Shown in pieces: positions 37,044 to 49,324 of a DNA stretch of 64,000 nucleotides. This DNA is from SAR202 cluster bacterium bin16 (GTDB lineage Bacteria; Chloroflexota; Dehalococcoidia; Lucifugimonadales; Australimonadaceae), in the NCBI GenBank assembly GCA_002238425.1, contig MPMJ01000001.1, positions 124,001-188,000 of the forward strand, read 5' to 3'. The notes below the pieces were generated by a model. The model was not told where the DNA came from, did no database searches, and saw only the letters and a program-made list of their open reading frames with translations. Each line of letters begins with the position of its first letter. Position 1 is the first letter of the stretch. A program made the translations under genes and the position numbers.

Positions 37044-38702
37044 TCAGTCTTGGGATGCGGGGAGTATATCAACCTCGTCCCGGTCCCCGAGTATGCTCCT
37101 GGCTGCCTCGCGCGCCTCGTCGATGTTCTCGACGAACCGCCCCTCGGGAACGCGCCGCAGCACGTTCAAAGCCTGCAACGTGACGGCGGGCCTGCCCTTC
37201 AGGCCCATGATGATGCACGCCGTTTCCTGGTCGTAGGCGACGTCGATCAACTGCTCGATCACCAGCGCCGCGCTATCGTCCATGTGCAGCGTATCGGAGA
37301 AGTTCAGGATCACCACCTCATGGTCCCTGATGTCGGCGGTTATCACAGTCGTCAGCTTGCCCGACGACGCGACCGAGAAACTCCCGCGCATCGATACGAG
37401 ACCGACCCGCGCGGAGAAGATATCCGTATCGTCGGACTCGTCGTCCGGCGTGAGGAAGGTACTATCCAGGAGCGGGATGGACATCACGCTGTCCAGCTCC
37501 AGCCGCTCCCAGTGCCGGGCGCTCGCCATGCCCGCCACGATCAGGCCTATGGCGACGGCGGTCACGAGGTCCAGGAACACCGTCAGCCCCATGGTCAGCA
37601 CCATCACCAGCAGGTGCTCCCGCTGGACCCGGTGCAAGCGCGTGACGAAACGCCAGTCGATGATGTCCCAGCCCACCTTTATCAGGATGCCCGCAAGCAC
37701 AGCATGGGGAATCACCTTGACGTACTCGGCAAGGCCCAGCACGAGCAGCAGCACGACTCCCGCGCGTATGGCTCCCGATACCTGAGTCCGCCCGCCGGAA
37801 CGGATGTTGACCACGGAGCCCGGCGTGGAACCGGCGCCGGGCAGCGCGCCGATGAGCCCCGCTATGGTGTTGCCGATGCCCTGCCCCACCAGCTCCCGGT
37901 CGGAATCGTGGCGCGTCCGGGTCATCGAATCCGCAACCAGCGAGGTCAGCAGGCTGTCTATCGAGCCGAGCAGTGCAAGGATCAGCGCCGGCTGTATCGC
38001 CCCGGCCAGCACGCTCGGGGCGAAGTCCAGCCGTTGCAACCCCGGCAGCGTGGCCGACACATCCCCGATGGCGGGAACGTCGGTCAACCACAGAACGCTC
38101 AGGAGCGTCCCTGCAAGCAGCGCCACCAGGGTCGCCGGGAAGAACTTCGAGAACCGGCCTGGCCAGCCCACCATCACCACCAGCGTGGTCACCCCAACTG
38201 CGAGCGCGGCGTAGTTGACACTGGCCAGCGCATCCGGCCACCCGTTCACCGCGTCCGCGGGCCCGCCGGTAACAACAGGCGCCCCCAGGAACGGCAACGT
38301 CTGGATGAGGATGATGAGGATGCCGATCCCGGACATGAACCCGGACACCACGGAGTAAGGGGTATAGGAGACGTACCGCCCTACTCGCATGAGGCCGAGC
38401 GCGATCTGTATCACGCCCGCCATCACCACGATCGTGAACGCCTCTGCCAGGCTCCCCGCGTGGGCGGTCACGATGACCGCCATCGCCACCGTCATCGAGC
38501 CCGTCGGGCCCGATATCTGCGACTTCGTCCCCCCGAACACCGCCGCGAAGAAACCGACCGCGACCGCCCCGTAGATGCCCGCGGTCGCCCCGAGGCCGGA
38601 CGCTACGCCGAACGCGAGCGCCAGCGGAAGCCCCACGACTCCCGCCGTCACGCCGCCGAGAACGTCGCCCCGGAACGTCGTGAGGCTGTAGTTGATCTTC
38701 AT
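37044..38702 (-). CDS. SulP family anion transporter with STAS domain (downstream copy)
   Basis: A 552-residue membrane protein from ATG 38702. The transmembrane part opens with TTFRGDVLGGVTAGVVGLPLALAFGVASG, has the SulP signature FGGTKSQISGPTGSMTVAMAV, and ends near residue 400. A STAS domain follows (GLVSMRGSFSVASSGKL, then VVILNFSDTLHMDDSAALVIEQLID). SulP proteins move sulfate, bicarbonate or other anions. Its start overlaps the stop of the upstream paralog as ATGA, so both are made together. The two share long near-identical stretches. Confidence 0.93.
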   Translation of the reverse strand: MKINYSLTTFRGDVLGGVTAGVVGLPLALAFGVASGLGATAGIYGAVAVGFFAAVFGGTKSQISGPTGSMTVAMAVIVTAHAGSLAEAFTIVVMAGVIQIALGLMRVGRYVSYTPYSVVSGFMSGIGILIILIQTLPFLGAPVVTGGPADAVNGWPDALASVNYAALAVGVTTLVVMVGWPGRFSKFFPATLVALLAGTLLSVLWLTDVPAIGDVSATLPGLQRLDFAPSVLAGAIQPALILALLGSIDSLLTSLVADSMTRTRHDSDRELVGQGIGNTIAGLIGALPGAGSTPGSVVNIRSGGRTQVSGAIRAGVVLLLVLGLAEYVKVIPHAVLAGILIKVGWDIIDWRFVTRLHRVQREHLLVMVLTMGLTVFLDLVTAVAIGLIVAGMASARHWERLELDSVMSIPLLDSTFLTPDDESDDTDIFSARVGLVSMRGSFSVASSGKLTTVITADIRDHEVVILNFSDTLHMDDSAALVIEQLIDVAYDQETACIIMGLKGRPAVTLQALNVLRRVPEGRFVENIDEAREAARSILGDRDEVDILPASQD

Positions 38703-40312
38703 GCGAGTATCCTTTTCGCTATCTCCCTGGCCTCGTCGATATCGGCGGCGAAGTGGTCCTCGGGAACTCGCCGCAGCACGTTCAGTGCCCGCATCGCGAT
38801 GGCCGGCCTGCCGCCGAGCCCCATGACGATACACTCCGTGTCCTGCTCGTGCGCCACGTTGACCATCTGCTCTATCACGAGCGCCGCGCTGTCGTCCATG
38901 TGCACCGTATCCGAAAAATTGAGGATGACGATTTCATGGTCGCGGATGTCGGCGCTTATCGCGTCGATCATCTTGCCGGACGATGCAACGGAGAAACTCC
39001 CGCGCATCGATACGAGGCCGACCCGCGCGGAGAAGATATCCGCGTCGTCGGACTCGTCGTCAGGGGTGAGGAAGGTGCTGTCCAGGAGCGGTATGGACAT
39101 CACGCTGTCCAGCTCCAGCCGCTCCCAGTGCCGGGCGCTCGCCATCCCGGCCACGATCAGGCCTATGGCGACGGCGGTCACCAGGTCCAGGAACACGGTA
39201 AGCCCCAGGGTGAGCAACATCACCAGCAGGTGTTCCCGGTGGACGCGGTGCATCCGGGTGATGAAACGCCAGTCGATGATGTCCCAGCCTACCTTCATCA
39301 GGATGCCCGCGAGGACGGCGTGCGGGACCTGCTCGACGAACCGGCCGAGTTCCAGCACCAGCGCCAGCAGCACCGCTGCGCAGAGCACGCCGGATACCCG
39401 TGTCCTCCCTCCGGCCCGAAGGTTCACCACGGTGCCCACCGTGGCTCCGGCGCCAGGCAGCCCGCCGATGAACCCGGCGACGGTGTTGGCGATGCCCTGC
39501 CCCACCAGTTCACGGTTGGGATCGTGCTGCGTGCGCGTTATCGCATCGGCCACCAGCGAGGTCAGCAGGCTGTCTATGGACCCCAGGAGCGCAAGGATCA
39601 ACGCCGGTTGTATCGCCCCCACCAGGAACCCGGGGGAGAAGTCGGGCCGCTGCAGCTCCGGCAGACCGGTCGGGACCTCGCCGATGACCGGCGTGTTCGT
39701 CAGCCATAGGACTCCCAGCAGCGACCCGGCGATCAGCGCCGCCAGCGTGGGCGGCAGGTACTTCCCTAAGCGGGCGGGCCAGGCCACGCCGACCACCAGT
39801 GTCGTCGCGGCGATGGCGACCGCGCTCAGGTTCAGGTCACTCAACGCATCCGGCCACGCACGGACCGCTCCCACCGGCCCGCCTGTCGCCGTGGCCACCC
39901 CGAGGAATGGCAGCGTCTGGATGAGGATGATAATTACCCCGATGCCGGACATGAACCCGGATATCACCGAGTACGGCGTATACGCCACGAACCGTCCGAT
40001 CCGCAGCACGCCAAGCATGACCTGTATCACCCCGGCCATGATGACGATGGTGAACGCCTGCGTGAAGGTCTCCGCGTGGCTCGTCACGATCACGGCCATC
40101 GCCACGGCCATGGGACCCGTGGGGCTGGATATCTGGGACTTCGTCCCGCCGAATACGGCTGCGAAGAAACCGACCGCGACCGCGCCGTACAGCCCTGCGA
40201 TCGCTCCCAGCCCCGACGCCACGCCGAAAGCGAGCGATACCGGCAACACCACCACCACCGCTGTAATCCCGCCGAAGACGTCCCCTCGAAACGTTCGGAA
40301 GCTGTAGCTCAT
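38699..40312 (-). CDS. SulP family anion transporter with STAS domain (upstream copy)
   Basis: A 537-residue paralog of the adjacent gene, starting at ATG 40312 behind AAGGAA. Same architecture: SYSFRTFRGDVFGGITAVVVVLPVSLAFGVASG, FGGTKSQISSPTGPMAVAMAV, and a C-terminal STAS domain (NFSDTVHMDDSAALVIEQMVN). The segment from the last membrane helices to the start of STAS (HWERLELDSVMSIPLL region) is nearly identical to the other copy, also at DNA level, while the N-terminal half differs more. An upstream extension to 40390 is not supported. Confidence 0.93.
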   Translation of the reverse strand: MSYSFRTFRGDVFGGITAVVVVLPVSLAFGVASGLGAIAGLYGAVAVGFFAAVFGGTKSQISSPTGPMAVAMAVIVTSHAETFTQAFTIVIMAGVIQVMLGVLRIGRFVAYTPYSVISGFMSGIGVIIILIQTLPFLGVATATGGPVGAVRAWPDALSDLNLSAVAIAATTLVVGVAWPARLGKYLPPTLAALIAGSLLGVLWLTNTPVIGEVPTGLPELQRPDFSPGFLVGAIQPALILALLGSIDSLLTSLVADAITRTQHDPNRELVGQGIANTVAGFIGGLPGAGATVGTVVNLRAGGRTRVSGVLCAAVLLALVLELGRFVEQVPHAVLAGILMKVGWDIIDWRFITRMHRVHREHLLVMLLTLGLTVFLDLVTAVAIGLIVAGMASARHWERLELDSVMSIPLLDSTFLTPDDESDDADIFSARVGLVSMRGSFSVASSGKMIDAISADIRDHEIVILNFSDTVHMDDSAALVIEQMVNVAHEQDTECIVMGLGGRPAIAMRALNVLRRVPEDHFAADIDEAREIAKRILA

Positions 40313-40380
40313 ACGGATTCCTTCTCCGTTCCGGGCGCAGTATACGCACCGTCGCGCACGCCCTACGTTAACAATCGATA

Positions 40381-40438
40381 ACTTTTTCATCGATTCCGTT
40401 AGCAGGCAGTGACTTTTTCATCGATTCTGCCAGCAGGC
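40381..40438. repeat. Two-copy tandem repeat upstream of secA
   Basis: A 27-nt unit, ACTTTTTCATCGATTC followed by CGTTAGCAGGC or TGCCAGCAGGC, stands at 40381-40407 and 40412-40438 (period 31 nt, three mismatches). It is AT-rich for this genome and lies between the divergent SulP and secA genes. Confidence 0.75.
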
Positions 40439-40470
40439 GATTTCCGCATTCGAGCCTTGAGAGGTGCTGC

Positions 40471-40488
40471 TAGAATGAACACGGGAGG
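40471..40488 (+). promoter_or_regulatory. secA -10 box and ribosome binding site
   Basis: TAGAAT at 40471-40476, preceded by GCTGC, is the best -10 candidate; GGGAGG at 40483-40488 is 11 nt ahead of the ATG at 40500. Confidence 0.45.
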
Positions 40489-40499
40489 CCGTCCATAAC

Positions 40500-43157
<2,658 letters not shown>

Positions 43158-43162
43158 CCGCC

Positions 43163-43882
43163 ATGCAGACCACCGTCGCGCCGCGCCCAACCCTGGTGTC
43201 CAATCCTCCAACCGATGAGGCGGCCAACGGAACGGTCGAACGGTTCCGCAGCGCACTCTCCACTGGCGCGCCGTGGCCGGAAGCGCTGCTCACTGCCATC
43301 GGCGAATGGTCCGCCCCTTCCGAGGTCGTGGACGGCGTACAGCTCGACTACCTCATCGAGGGGGAGGCTTTCGACTGGCTGCTGCTGGCGGAGCGCCTGT
43401 TGCGCGAGGCTCCGGCGGGCCGCATCCCCGCCGGCGAGGCGGAGGAGTTGCTCTTCACCGGCATGCTGCCGGATGGGATAACCGAGGCTCGGGTCAAGAG
43501 TCTTCTGGGTCCGGAGAAGTACCGCGCGCACCTCAACCACTTCTACGGCGTCGTCGTGGAGGAGGCGCTCTGGTACGCCGTGGAACGCGAGGTGGAGAAG
43601 GAGCGCAGCGTGCTTGGCCTCCAGCACCCGTTCGGCGTGCAGAACCTCATCGCCGAGCGGCTCTACCGCGCCGAACTCATGCCCCTCCTGAGGCAGTTCC
43701 AGCGCGAGCACAGGCGCGGACGCCGCGTGCGTCTCACGCTGGCCCAGTCCCGCGCGTTCACCTACTGGCTCTTCAAGCGGCGCATCGGCAACTCGGAACA
43801 GGCCCGCATCGCCAGCGACACCCGCAAGGGACTGCGCATGCTCAACGAACTCCGCGAGCGCGCAGCCGCCGATAGGGGGTAG
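43163..43882 (+). CDS. Unknown protein downstream of secA
   Basis: A 239-residue soluble, mainly helical protein starting at ATG 43163, 5 nt after the secA stop. It has no signal peptide or membrane segment. Noticeable segments are VDGVQLDYLIEGEAFDWLLLAERLL (residues 52-76), an NHFYGVVVEEALWYAVEREVEKE helix pair and a basic C-terminal half (QFQREHRRGRRVRLT). I do not recognise a family. The tight link to secA suggests co-expression, not necessarily a role in secretion. An in-frame extension into secA (to 42545) is shadow. Confidence 0.75.
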   Translation: MQTTVAPRPTLVSNPPTDEAANGTVERFRSALSTGAPWPEALLTAIGEWSAPSEVVDGVQLDYLIEGEAFDWLLLAERLLREAPAGRIPAGEAEELLFTGMLPDGITEARVKSLLGPEKYRAHLNHFYGVVVEEALWYAVEREVEKERSVLGLQHPFGVQNLIAERLYRAELMPLLRQFQREHRRGRRVRLTLAQSRAFTYWLFKRRIGNSEQARIASDTRKGLRMLNELRERAAADRG

Positions 43883-43893
43883 AACTCCTCCGC

Positions 43894-45174
43894 CTACGGC
43901 TGCGCCCGCTCCGGCTGCGCTTCCTGCGGCGCCGCGATGGGCCCTCGCTTGCGGTGCTTCCCCGCGGTCTCCACAGCCAGATAGGCGAACACCACGATCG
44001 TCACCGTCCACAGCACCGCATTGAACCCGAACGCAGCGTGGTAGGAGACGCCCGCGACGAGGCTCGTGGAGACCACCGGCCCAATCATCCCCGCCGCGTC
44101 CCCGAACGTCCTGTAGAGCCCTATCGCCATACCTCGCATCCCCGCGGGTGCAAGGTCGGCAACGTAGGCAATGGGCGCCTGCCCGCCCCAGCCCTGCGCG
44201 ATGTGCAGAAACACGAACACGGTGATGAACGCTGGCAGTGTGTCCGAGAAAGGCAGTGCAGCGACGGTCAGACCGGTCAGCAGGCCGGCAGGTACGATGA
44301 TGATCTTCCGCCCATACTTGTCCGAGAGCGCTCCCGCCGGATAGATAAGGATGCCGTGCATGAGCGACGAGACGGTGAACAGGAGGCCTATCGCACCCGG
44401 CCCCAGCTCCATAACGTCGTAGGCGAACTGCGGAATAAGCGTCGTTGCCATCCCTCCACGCAGGAAGAACGTGGAGAATCCGCTCACACAGACGATGAAG
44501 AAGCTCATGTCCCGCAACAGGAAGAGCGCACCGCGCGGAGAGTTGCGGTGCCGGATATGCTCACCGGCGCCCTCGCTCCCCGGCTGAGGGCGTGTCTCAG
44601 GCAACCGTACGATGCCCCACAGCGCGAACGTCAGCACGAAGATCCCGGAGACGTAGAACGGCGCACGTGTCCCGAAAACCTCCCCTATCAGCCCTCCCAA
44701 CGCCGGGCTGCCCGTCCCCACGACGAGTTGCAGCCCGTGCATGAGTCCCAGAACACGCCCGCGGTTCTCCACCGTACTCAGGTCCGCCGCGACGACATTC
44801 GCCATCACGATGGTCATGGAACTCGCAACCCCGCTCAGGAACCGGAGGGTCAGAAACGTCGGGACGTCCTCAGCGAAACCGCCCAGGGTCGCGAACAGCG
44901 CAACCCCCAGCCCGCCGATGGTGATGATCCACTTCCGCCCCACCTTCTCCGATATCACGCCCGCCGGGATGTTCGTGATGAAGCGTCCCACACCGTAGAC
45001 AGAAAAGGTGAGGCCGAGCGCGAAAACGCCGCCGCCGATCAGATTGATGAATTCCGGCATCACCGGGGTGATAATCATCATCGAGGCGTGGGCCGACGCG
45101 ATCAGTCCGCCTGTGATGACGACCAGCTCCAGGCGGAGCCCACCCATGATGCCGCGTTTCGAGGGTAGTCGCAT
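43894..45174 (-). CDS. MFS transporter
   Basis: A 426-residue membrane protein with about 12 helices. The MFS signatures are NIPAGVISEKVGRKW after helix 2 and YPAGALSDKYGRKI after helix 8. It is convergent with the unknown gene after secA. Substrate not determinable; drug or small organic-acid export are common roles of this kind of protein. Confidence 0.9.
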   Translation of the reverse strand: MRLPSKRGIMGGLRLELVVITGGLIASAHASMMIITPVMPEFINLIGGGVFALGLTFSVYGVGRFITNIPAGVISEKVGRKWIITIGGLGVALFATLGGFAEDVPTFLTLRFLSGVASSMTIVMANVVAADLSTVENRGRVLGLMHGLQLVVGTGSPALGGLIGEVFGTRAPFYVSGIFVLTFALWGIVRLPETRPQPGSEGAGEHIRHRNSPRGALFLLRDMSFFIVCVSGFSTFFLRGGMATTLIPQFAYDVMELGPGAIGLLFTVSSLMHGILIYPAGALSDKYGRKIIIVPAGLLTGLTVAALPFSDTLPAFITVFVFLHIAQGWGGQAPIAYVADLAPAGMRGMAIGLYRTFGDAAGMIGPVVSTSLVAGVSYHAAFGFNAVLWTVTIVVFAYLAVETAGKHRKRGPIAAPQEAQPERAQP

Positions 45175-45256
45175 GGCCTACGAACCGCTCACGGCATCTG
45201 CGTCCGTCAGCGGTTCGCGGAACTCCGCGCCGTGGTGCGTCCTCGTACCGATGCGG

Positions 45257-47950
45257 CTAGCCTCCAAGGTCGCGGAGTAGTTCGGTGATACGTTCCAGCC
45301 TCGCTCGGCCGCTCTCCAGTCGCTCTCGTTCGCGCTCCACCACCTCAGCAGGTGCCTTGTCCAGGAACTGCGTGTTGCTCAGACGGCCTTCCAGCCCTGT
45401 GACGTGCTTCTCCACGCTCGCAGCTTCTCCACGCAGGCGCTCCCGTTCCGCCCCCAGGTCCACCGACCCTCCAACGTTGAGCGCTACCGTCACGTCCCGC
45501 ACCACGAGACGCACCATGTCCTGACCCACGTCCGCATCGCCGAACCGCAGCGCGCCGACGCGGGCGAGTCCCCGGATGGCGTCTGTCTCGGTTTCCAGTG
45601 CGGCGGCGGGCCGGGATGTAGCGACTGCGGCGTCCAGCAGGGTCTGGGGCTCGATCTTCAGCTCGGCGCGGACGTTGCGGATGGCCCGCACGAGGTCTAT
45701 CAACAGATCCACATCCTCAGAAGCTGGAGCGTCAGCGTCCCTGCGCGCCTGCAACTCCTCCTCGGACAGGCGGGCCTTCGGGTCCGGGTACGGAGCGATC
45801 ATGATGGACTCGGGCAGGTTGCCCTCAGCGGGCAACACGGCAGTGAGCCGCTGCCATATCTCTTCCGTCACGAAGGGCATGAAGGGGTGGAGCAGCCGTA
45901 GTACCCGCTCCAGCACGTGCGCCAGCACACGCCGGGGTTGGTCGTCGCCGCCGCGCATCCGCACCTTCGCGAGCTCGATGTACCAGTCGGCGAAGTCGCT
46001 CCAGATGAATTCGTGAAGGACGCGCTCCGCCTCACCTATCTGGAAATCGGCGATGAGGTCGTTCACGCGAACGGCGGTCTGCTGCGCCTTGGAGAGCATC
46101 CACCTGTCATGCCGGTGCTCGCGCGGCGGGGTGGCGTACCACCCTTCCATGCCTTCCTGCCCTTCCGTCTGGCCGATGACGAACCTGCCGACGTTCCACA
46201 ACTTGTTCGCGAAGTTGCGCGCCGCCTCCAAGCGGTCGTCGCTGAAGCGGGAGTCGTTGCCGGGCGTAGTGCCGGTCGTCAACGCGAAACGCAGCGCGTC
46301 GGTCCCGTACTGATCGATAGCGTCAAGGGGGTCTCGGACGTTCCCCCGAGTCTTGCTCATCTTCTGTCCCTGCTCGTCGCGCACAAGGCCGTGCAGGTAC
46401 ACGGTACGGAAGGGGACATCCCCCATGTTCCGCATTCCCATCATGATCATGCGGGCCACCCAGAAGAAGAGGATGTCGTAGCCCGTCTCCATCACGGAGG
46501 TGGGATAGAAGTAGTTCAGGTCGGCATTGCTCTCCGGCCAGCCGAGCGTCGAGTGCGTCCACAGCCCGGACGAGAACCACGTGTCGAGCACGTCTTCGTC
46601 CTGCTCGATATCGCCCGAACCGCACCCTTCGCATACCTGCGGTTCATCCACAGCAACGGTTTGATGGCTGCACGCCCCGCAGTACCAGACCGGGATACGG
46701 TGCCCCCACCACAGTTGCCGGGAGATGCACCAGTCCCGGATGTTCTCCATCCAATTCGCGTAGACGCGCGCGAAGCGCTCGGGAACGATGCGGATGCGTC
46801 CGTCCTGCACGGCGGCGAGAGCGGGTTCGGCCAGTGGAGCGATATTGACGAACCATTGCATCGAGACTATGGGTTCGACCGGGTCGCCACTGCGCTGGCA
46901 ATGGCCCACCGAGTGCGAATGCGGCTCCACTTTCTCCAGCAATCCCTCTTGTTCCAGCTGCGCGACGATCGCCTTTCGCGCATCGAATCGGTCGAACCCG
47001 GCGTATGGGCCCGCCTCCTCGTTCAGCGTGCCGTCTGCATTCAGCACGTTCAGGATGGGCAGGCCGTGACGTTCTCCCGTTTCGAAGTCGTTGGGGTCAT
47101 GCCCTGGCGTGATCTTCAGCGCGCCCGTGCCGAACTCGGCTGCAACCGCATCGTCGGCGATGACGGGGATGAGCCGCCCAAGCACCGGCAGACGGACCCG
47201 TTTGCCCGGAGCGCCTGCGTACCGTTCATCCGTTGGGTTCACCGCAACCGCTGTGTCACCCAGCAGCGTTTCCGGGCGGGTCGTCGCAACGGTCAGGTGC
47301 CCGGAGCCGTCCTCGTAGAGATAGCGGATGTAGTACAGGTTGCCCTGTACCTCCTCGTGTTCGACCTCGAGATCGGACAGCGCGGTACGGCAACTGACGC
47401 ACCAGTTGATCATCCGCTCCCCGCGGTAGATGAGTCCTTCGTCGTAGAGGTTCTTGAACGTCGTACGAACGGCGCGGGCCGGGCCTTCGTCCAGCGTGAA
47501 CGTCTTGCGTTCCCAGTCGCACGACGCGCCAAGCCTGCGGTGCTGGTTGTCTATCGTGTCGCCGGTCTTGTCTACCCACTCCCAGATACGCTTGAGGAAC
47601 GCCTCGCGTCCGATGTCGTGGCGCGTCAGTTCATCTGCGGCAAGCTGCCGCTCGACGACGACCTGCGTGGCGATACCCGCGTGGTCGGTGCCAGGCAGAT
47701 AGAGGGCCACGTCACCCTTCATGCGGTGATACCGGGTGAGCGCGTCTTCTATCGCGGCCGTCATCGCGTGGCCGAGGTGCAACTCGCCCGTGACGTTGGG
47801 CGGCGGCATGATGATGGTGAACGGTTCCCGGTCCGGGTCGGGCGTGGCCCTGAAGTAACCGGAGCGCTCCCACCACTCGTACAGTCTGCCCTCAACCTGG
47901 CGCGGGTCGTAGGCTTTCGAAAGCGGCTCTCCGGCCGGATTCGTCGTCAT
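45257..47950 (-). CDS. valS: Valyl-tRNA synthetase
   Basis: An 897-residue class I synthetase. PPPNVTGELHLGHAM carries the HIGH-type motif, MSKTRGNVRDPL the KMSKS-type motif; the editing domain (VATTRPETLLGDTAVAVNP), zinc-like CxxC pairs (WYCGACSHQTVAVDEPQVCEGCGSG region) and a C-terminal coiled-coil arm are all present. Full length. A TAACAT box preceded by GC (47991-47986) is a possible -10 element, 36 nt ahead of the start. Confidence 0.97.
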   Translation of the reverse strand: MTTNPAGEPLSKAYDPRQVEGRLYEWWERSGYFRATPDPDREPFTIIMPPPNVTGELHLGHAMTAAIEDALTRYHRMKGDVALYLPGTDHAGIATQVVVERQLAADELTRHDIGREAFLKRIWEWVDKTGDTIDNQHRRLGASCDWERKTFTLDEGPARAVRTTFKNLYDEGLIYRGERMINWCVSCRTALSDLEVEHEEVQGNLYYIRYLYEDGSGHLTVATTRPETLLGDTAVAVNPTDERYAGAPGKRVRLPVLGRLIPVIADDAVAAEFGTGALKITPGHDPNDFETGERHGLPILNVLNADGTLNEEAGPYAGFDRFDARKAIVAQLEQEGLLEKVEPHSHSVGHCQRSGDPVEPIVSMQWFVNIAPLAEPALAAVQDGRIRIVPERFARVYANWMENIRDWCISRQLWWGHRIPVWYCGACSHQTVAVDEPQVCEGCGSGDIEQDEDVLDTWFSSGLWTHSTLGWPESNADLNYFYPTSVMETGYDILFFWVARMIMMGMRNMGDVPFRTVYLHGLVRDEQGQKMSKTRGNVRDPLDAIDQYGTDALRFALTTGTTPGNDSRFSDDRLEAARNFANKLWNVGRFVIGQTEGQEGMEGWYATPPREHRHDRWMLSKAQQTAVRVNDLIADFQIGEAERVLHEFIWSDFADWYIELAKVRMRGGDDQPRRVLAHVLERVLRLLHPFMPFVTEEIWQRLTAVLPAEGNLPESIMIAPYPDPKARLSEEELQARRDADAPASEDVDLLIDLVRAIRNVRAELKIEPQTLLDAAVATSRPAAALETETDAIRGLARVGALRFGDADVGQDMVRLVVRDVTVALNVGGSVDLGAERERLRGEAASVEKHVTGLEGRLSNTQFLDKAPAEVVERERERLESGRARLERITELLRDLGG

Positions 47951-48051
47951 GCGCAGGGACTCCGGAACGTGGGGTATCGCGTTTCATGTTAGCAGACGCA
48001 GCGTTGAGGCCGCGCGAGAGATGCTCCGCGCTTCCCTCACGAATGGGGTGC

Positions 48052-48057
48052 TATCCT
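48052..48057 (+). promoter_or_regulatory. -10-like box of the 48-kb MFS gene
   Basis: GC-TATCCT with the start codon GTG at 48065, 7 nt downstream; transcription would begin almost at the start codon, so the mRNA would be leaderless. Confidence 0.35.
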
Positions 48058-48064
48058 GCCTCTC

Positions 48065-49285
48065 GTGTCGTCCACAACGCTCGCACGCCCCGTCTCATGG
48101 AAGAAGAACCTCATCGCACTGTGGTTCGCACAGGTGGGGACGACCCTCGGCTTCTCCTTCACCTTCCCCTTCTACCCGCTGTTCTTCGAGGAGTTGGGCG
48201 GGTTCACCACGGAGCGCGCCGCGTTCTGGGCTGGACTGGCCGGGTGGGTATTTGGCCTCGGCATGGGACTCTCCAGCCCCATCTGGGGCGTCCTGGGCGA
48301 CCGCTACGGGCGCAAGTTGAACGTCCTGAGGTCTCTGATCCTTGGAGGCCTGTTCCTCACGATCTCCGGCTTCTCGCAAACGCCGTTCCAGCTCATGGCC
48401 TCCCGTTTCGTGATCGGGGCAACGAGCGGCGTCGTTCCAACCATCATGGCCCTCGTTGCGGCGCATACGCCCAGAGAACGGCTTCCCTTCGCCGCCGGTA
48501 TCGTTCAGTCGGGCCTGTTCGTAGGCGTAGCGCTCGGCCCGTTGTTCGGCGGGATGATCTACGACGCATTCGGGTTCAGAGCAGCGTTCTTCGCTACCGG
48601 CGCCGCACTCTGGAGTTCCGCCGTCATCGTCATCTTCCTGGTACGGGAGGACTTCCGCCCCTCTGAGTCTGCCCTGGGTCTCGTACAACCATTCGTGGTT
48701 CTCTGGCGGCTGAGCACGTCCCGAGCGATGCTGCCGCTCTACGGGGTCGTCTTCCTCGTGCTTGCCGCACACCTCATGATCCAGCCCGCGATCCCCGGAC
48801 TCGTTGGCATAGTGGAGGGCGGATCCCACAGCGGCACCAAATCCGGGATCGTGTTCGCTCTCGGAGGAATCGCGTCCGCCATCTCCTCTATAGGGATGGG
48901 CTGGCTCGCCCCCAAGATAGGGCTGCAGCGCGTCCTCATGTTTGGGGCGGTGCTCGCTGCGTTCTCGTCCCTCGTGCCCTACTTCGCGAACGACTACCTC
49001 ACCCTTGCTGCAGGGTTCGCCGCCATCGCGCTCTTCTCCGGCGGCCTCTCCGGACTCGTGAACGGACTCATCGCACTGCGCTCGCCCAGTGGACAGCACG
49101 GGGCAGCGTTCGGCGCCGCGCAGCTCGCACACGCGTTCGGCGTCGCGCTGGGGCCCCTCGCAGGGGGAGCGATGGTCGTCGCCTGGGGTTTGCGCAGCGT
49201 CTTCCTCTTCGAAATGGCCACCTTTGTCCTGATCCTGCTGGCTGTGGCCGCACTGCTCGGGGCTCGCAGCACCCGAGATGAGTAG
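48065..49285 (+). CDS. MFS transporter
   Basis: A 406-residue membrane protein starting with GTG 48065 and having about 12 helices. After helix 2 comes SSPIWGVLGDRYGRKLN, the MFS signature; the opening LIALWFAQVGTTLGFSFTFPFYPLFF is typical of TetA/multidrug-like members. It is divergent from valS, and coaX begins 39 nt after its stop with its own promoter. Substrate unknown. Confidence 0.9.
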   Translation: MSSTTLARPVSWKKNLIALWFAQVGTTLGFSFTFPFYPLFFEELGGFTTERAAFWAGLAGWVFGLGMGLSSPIWGVLGDRYGRKLNVLRSLILGGLFLTISGFSQTPFQLMASRFVIGATSGVVPTIMALVAAHTPRERLPFAAGIVQSGLFVGVALGPLFGGMIYDAFGFRAAFFATGAALWSSAVIVIFLVREDFRPSESALGLVQPFVVLWRLSTSRAMLPLYGVVFLVLAAHLMIQPAIPGLVGIVEGGSHSGTKSGIVFALGGIASAISSIGMGWLAPKIGLQRVLMFGAVLAAFSSLVPYFANDYLTLAAGFAAIALFSGGLSGLVNGLIALRSPSGQHGAAFGAAQLAHAFGVALGPLAGGAMVVAWGLRSVFLFEMATFVLILLAVAALLGARSTRDE

Positions 49286-49312
49286 GTATCGGGAGCCCAC
49301 TCGTGAGGGGCG

Positions 49313-49318
49313 TATAAT
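49313..49318 (+). promoter_or_regulatory. coaX -10 box (TATAAT), leaderless transcript predicted
   Basis: A perfect TATAAT ends 6 nt before the coaX ATG at 49325. The expected transcription start coincides with the A of the ATG and no ribosome binding site exists, so translation should start on a leaderless mRNA. Confidence 0.55.
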
Positions 49319-49324
49319 CTCTCC

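Noticed and set aside
37050-40307. A 1085-codon plus-strand frame across both SulP genes
   Set aside because: Antisense to two well-supported membrane proteins; its internal repetition only mirrors the paralogous genes.
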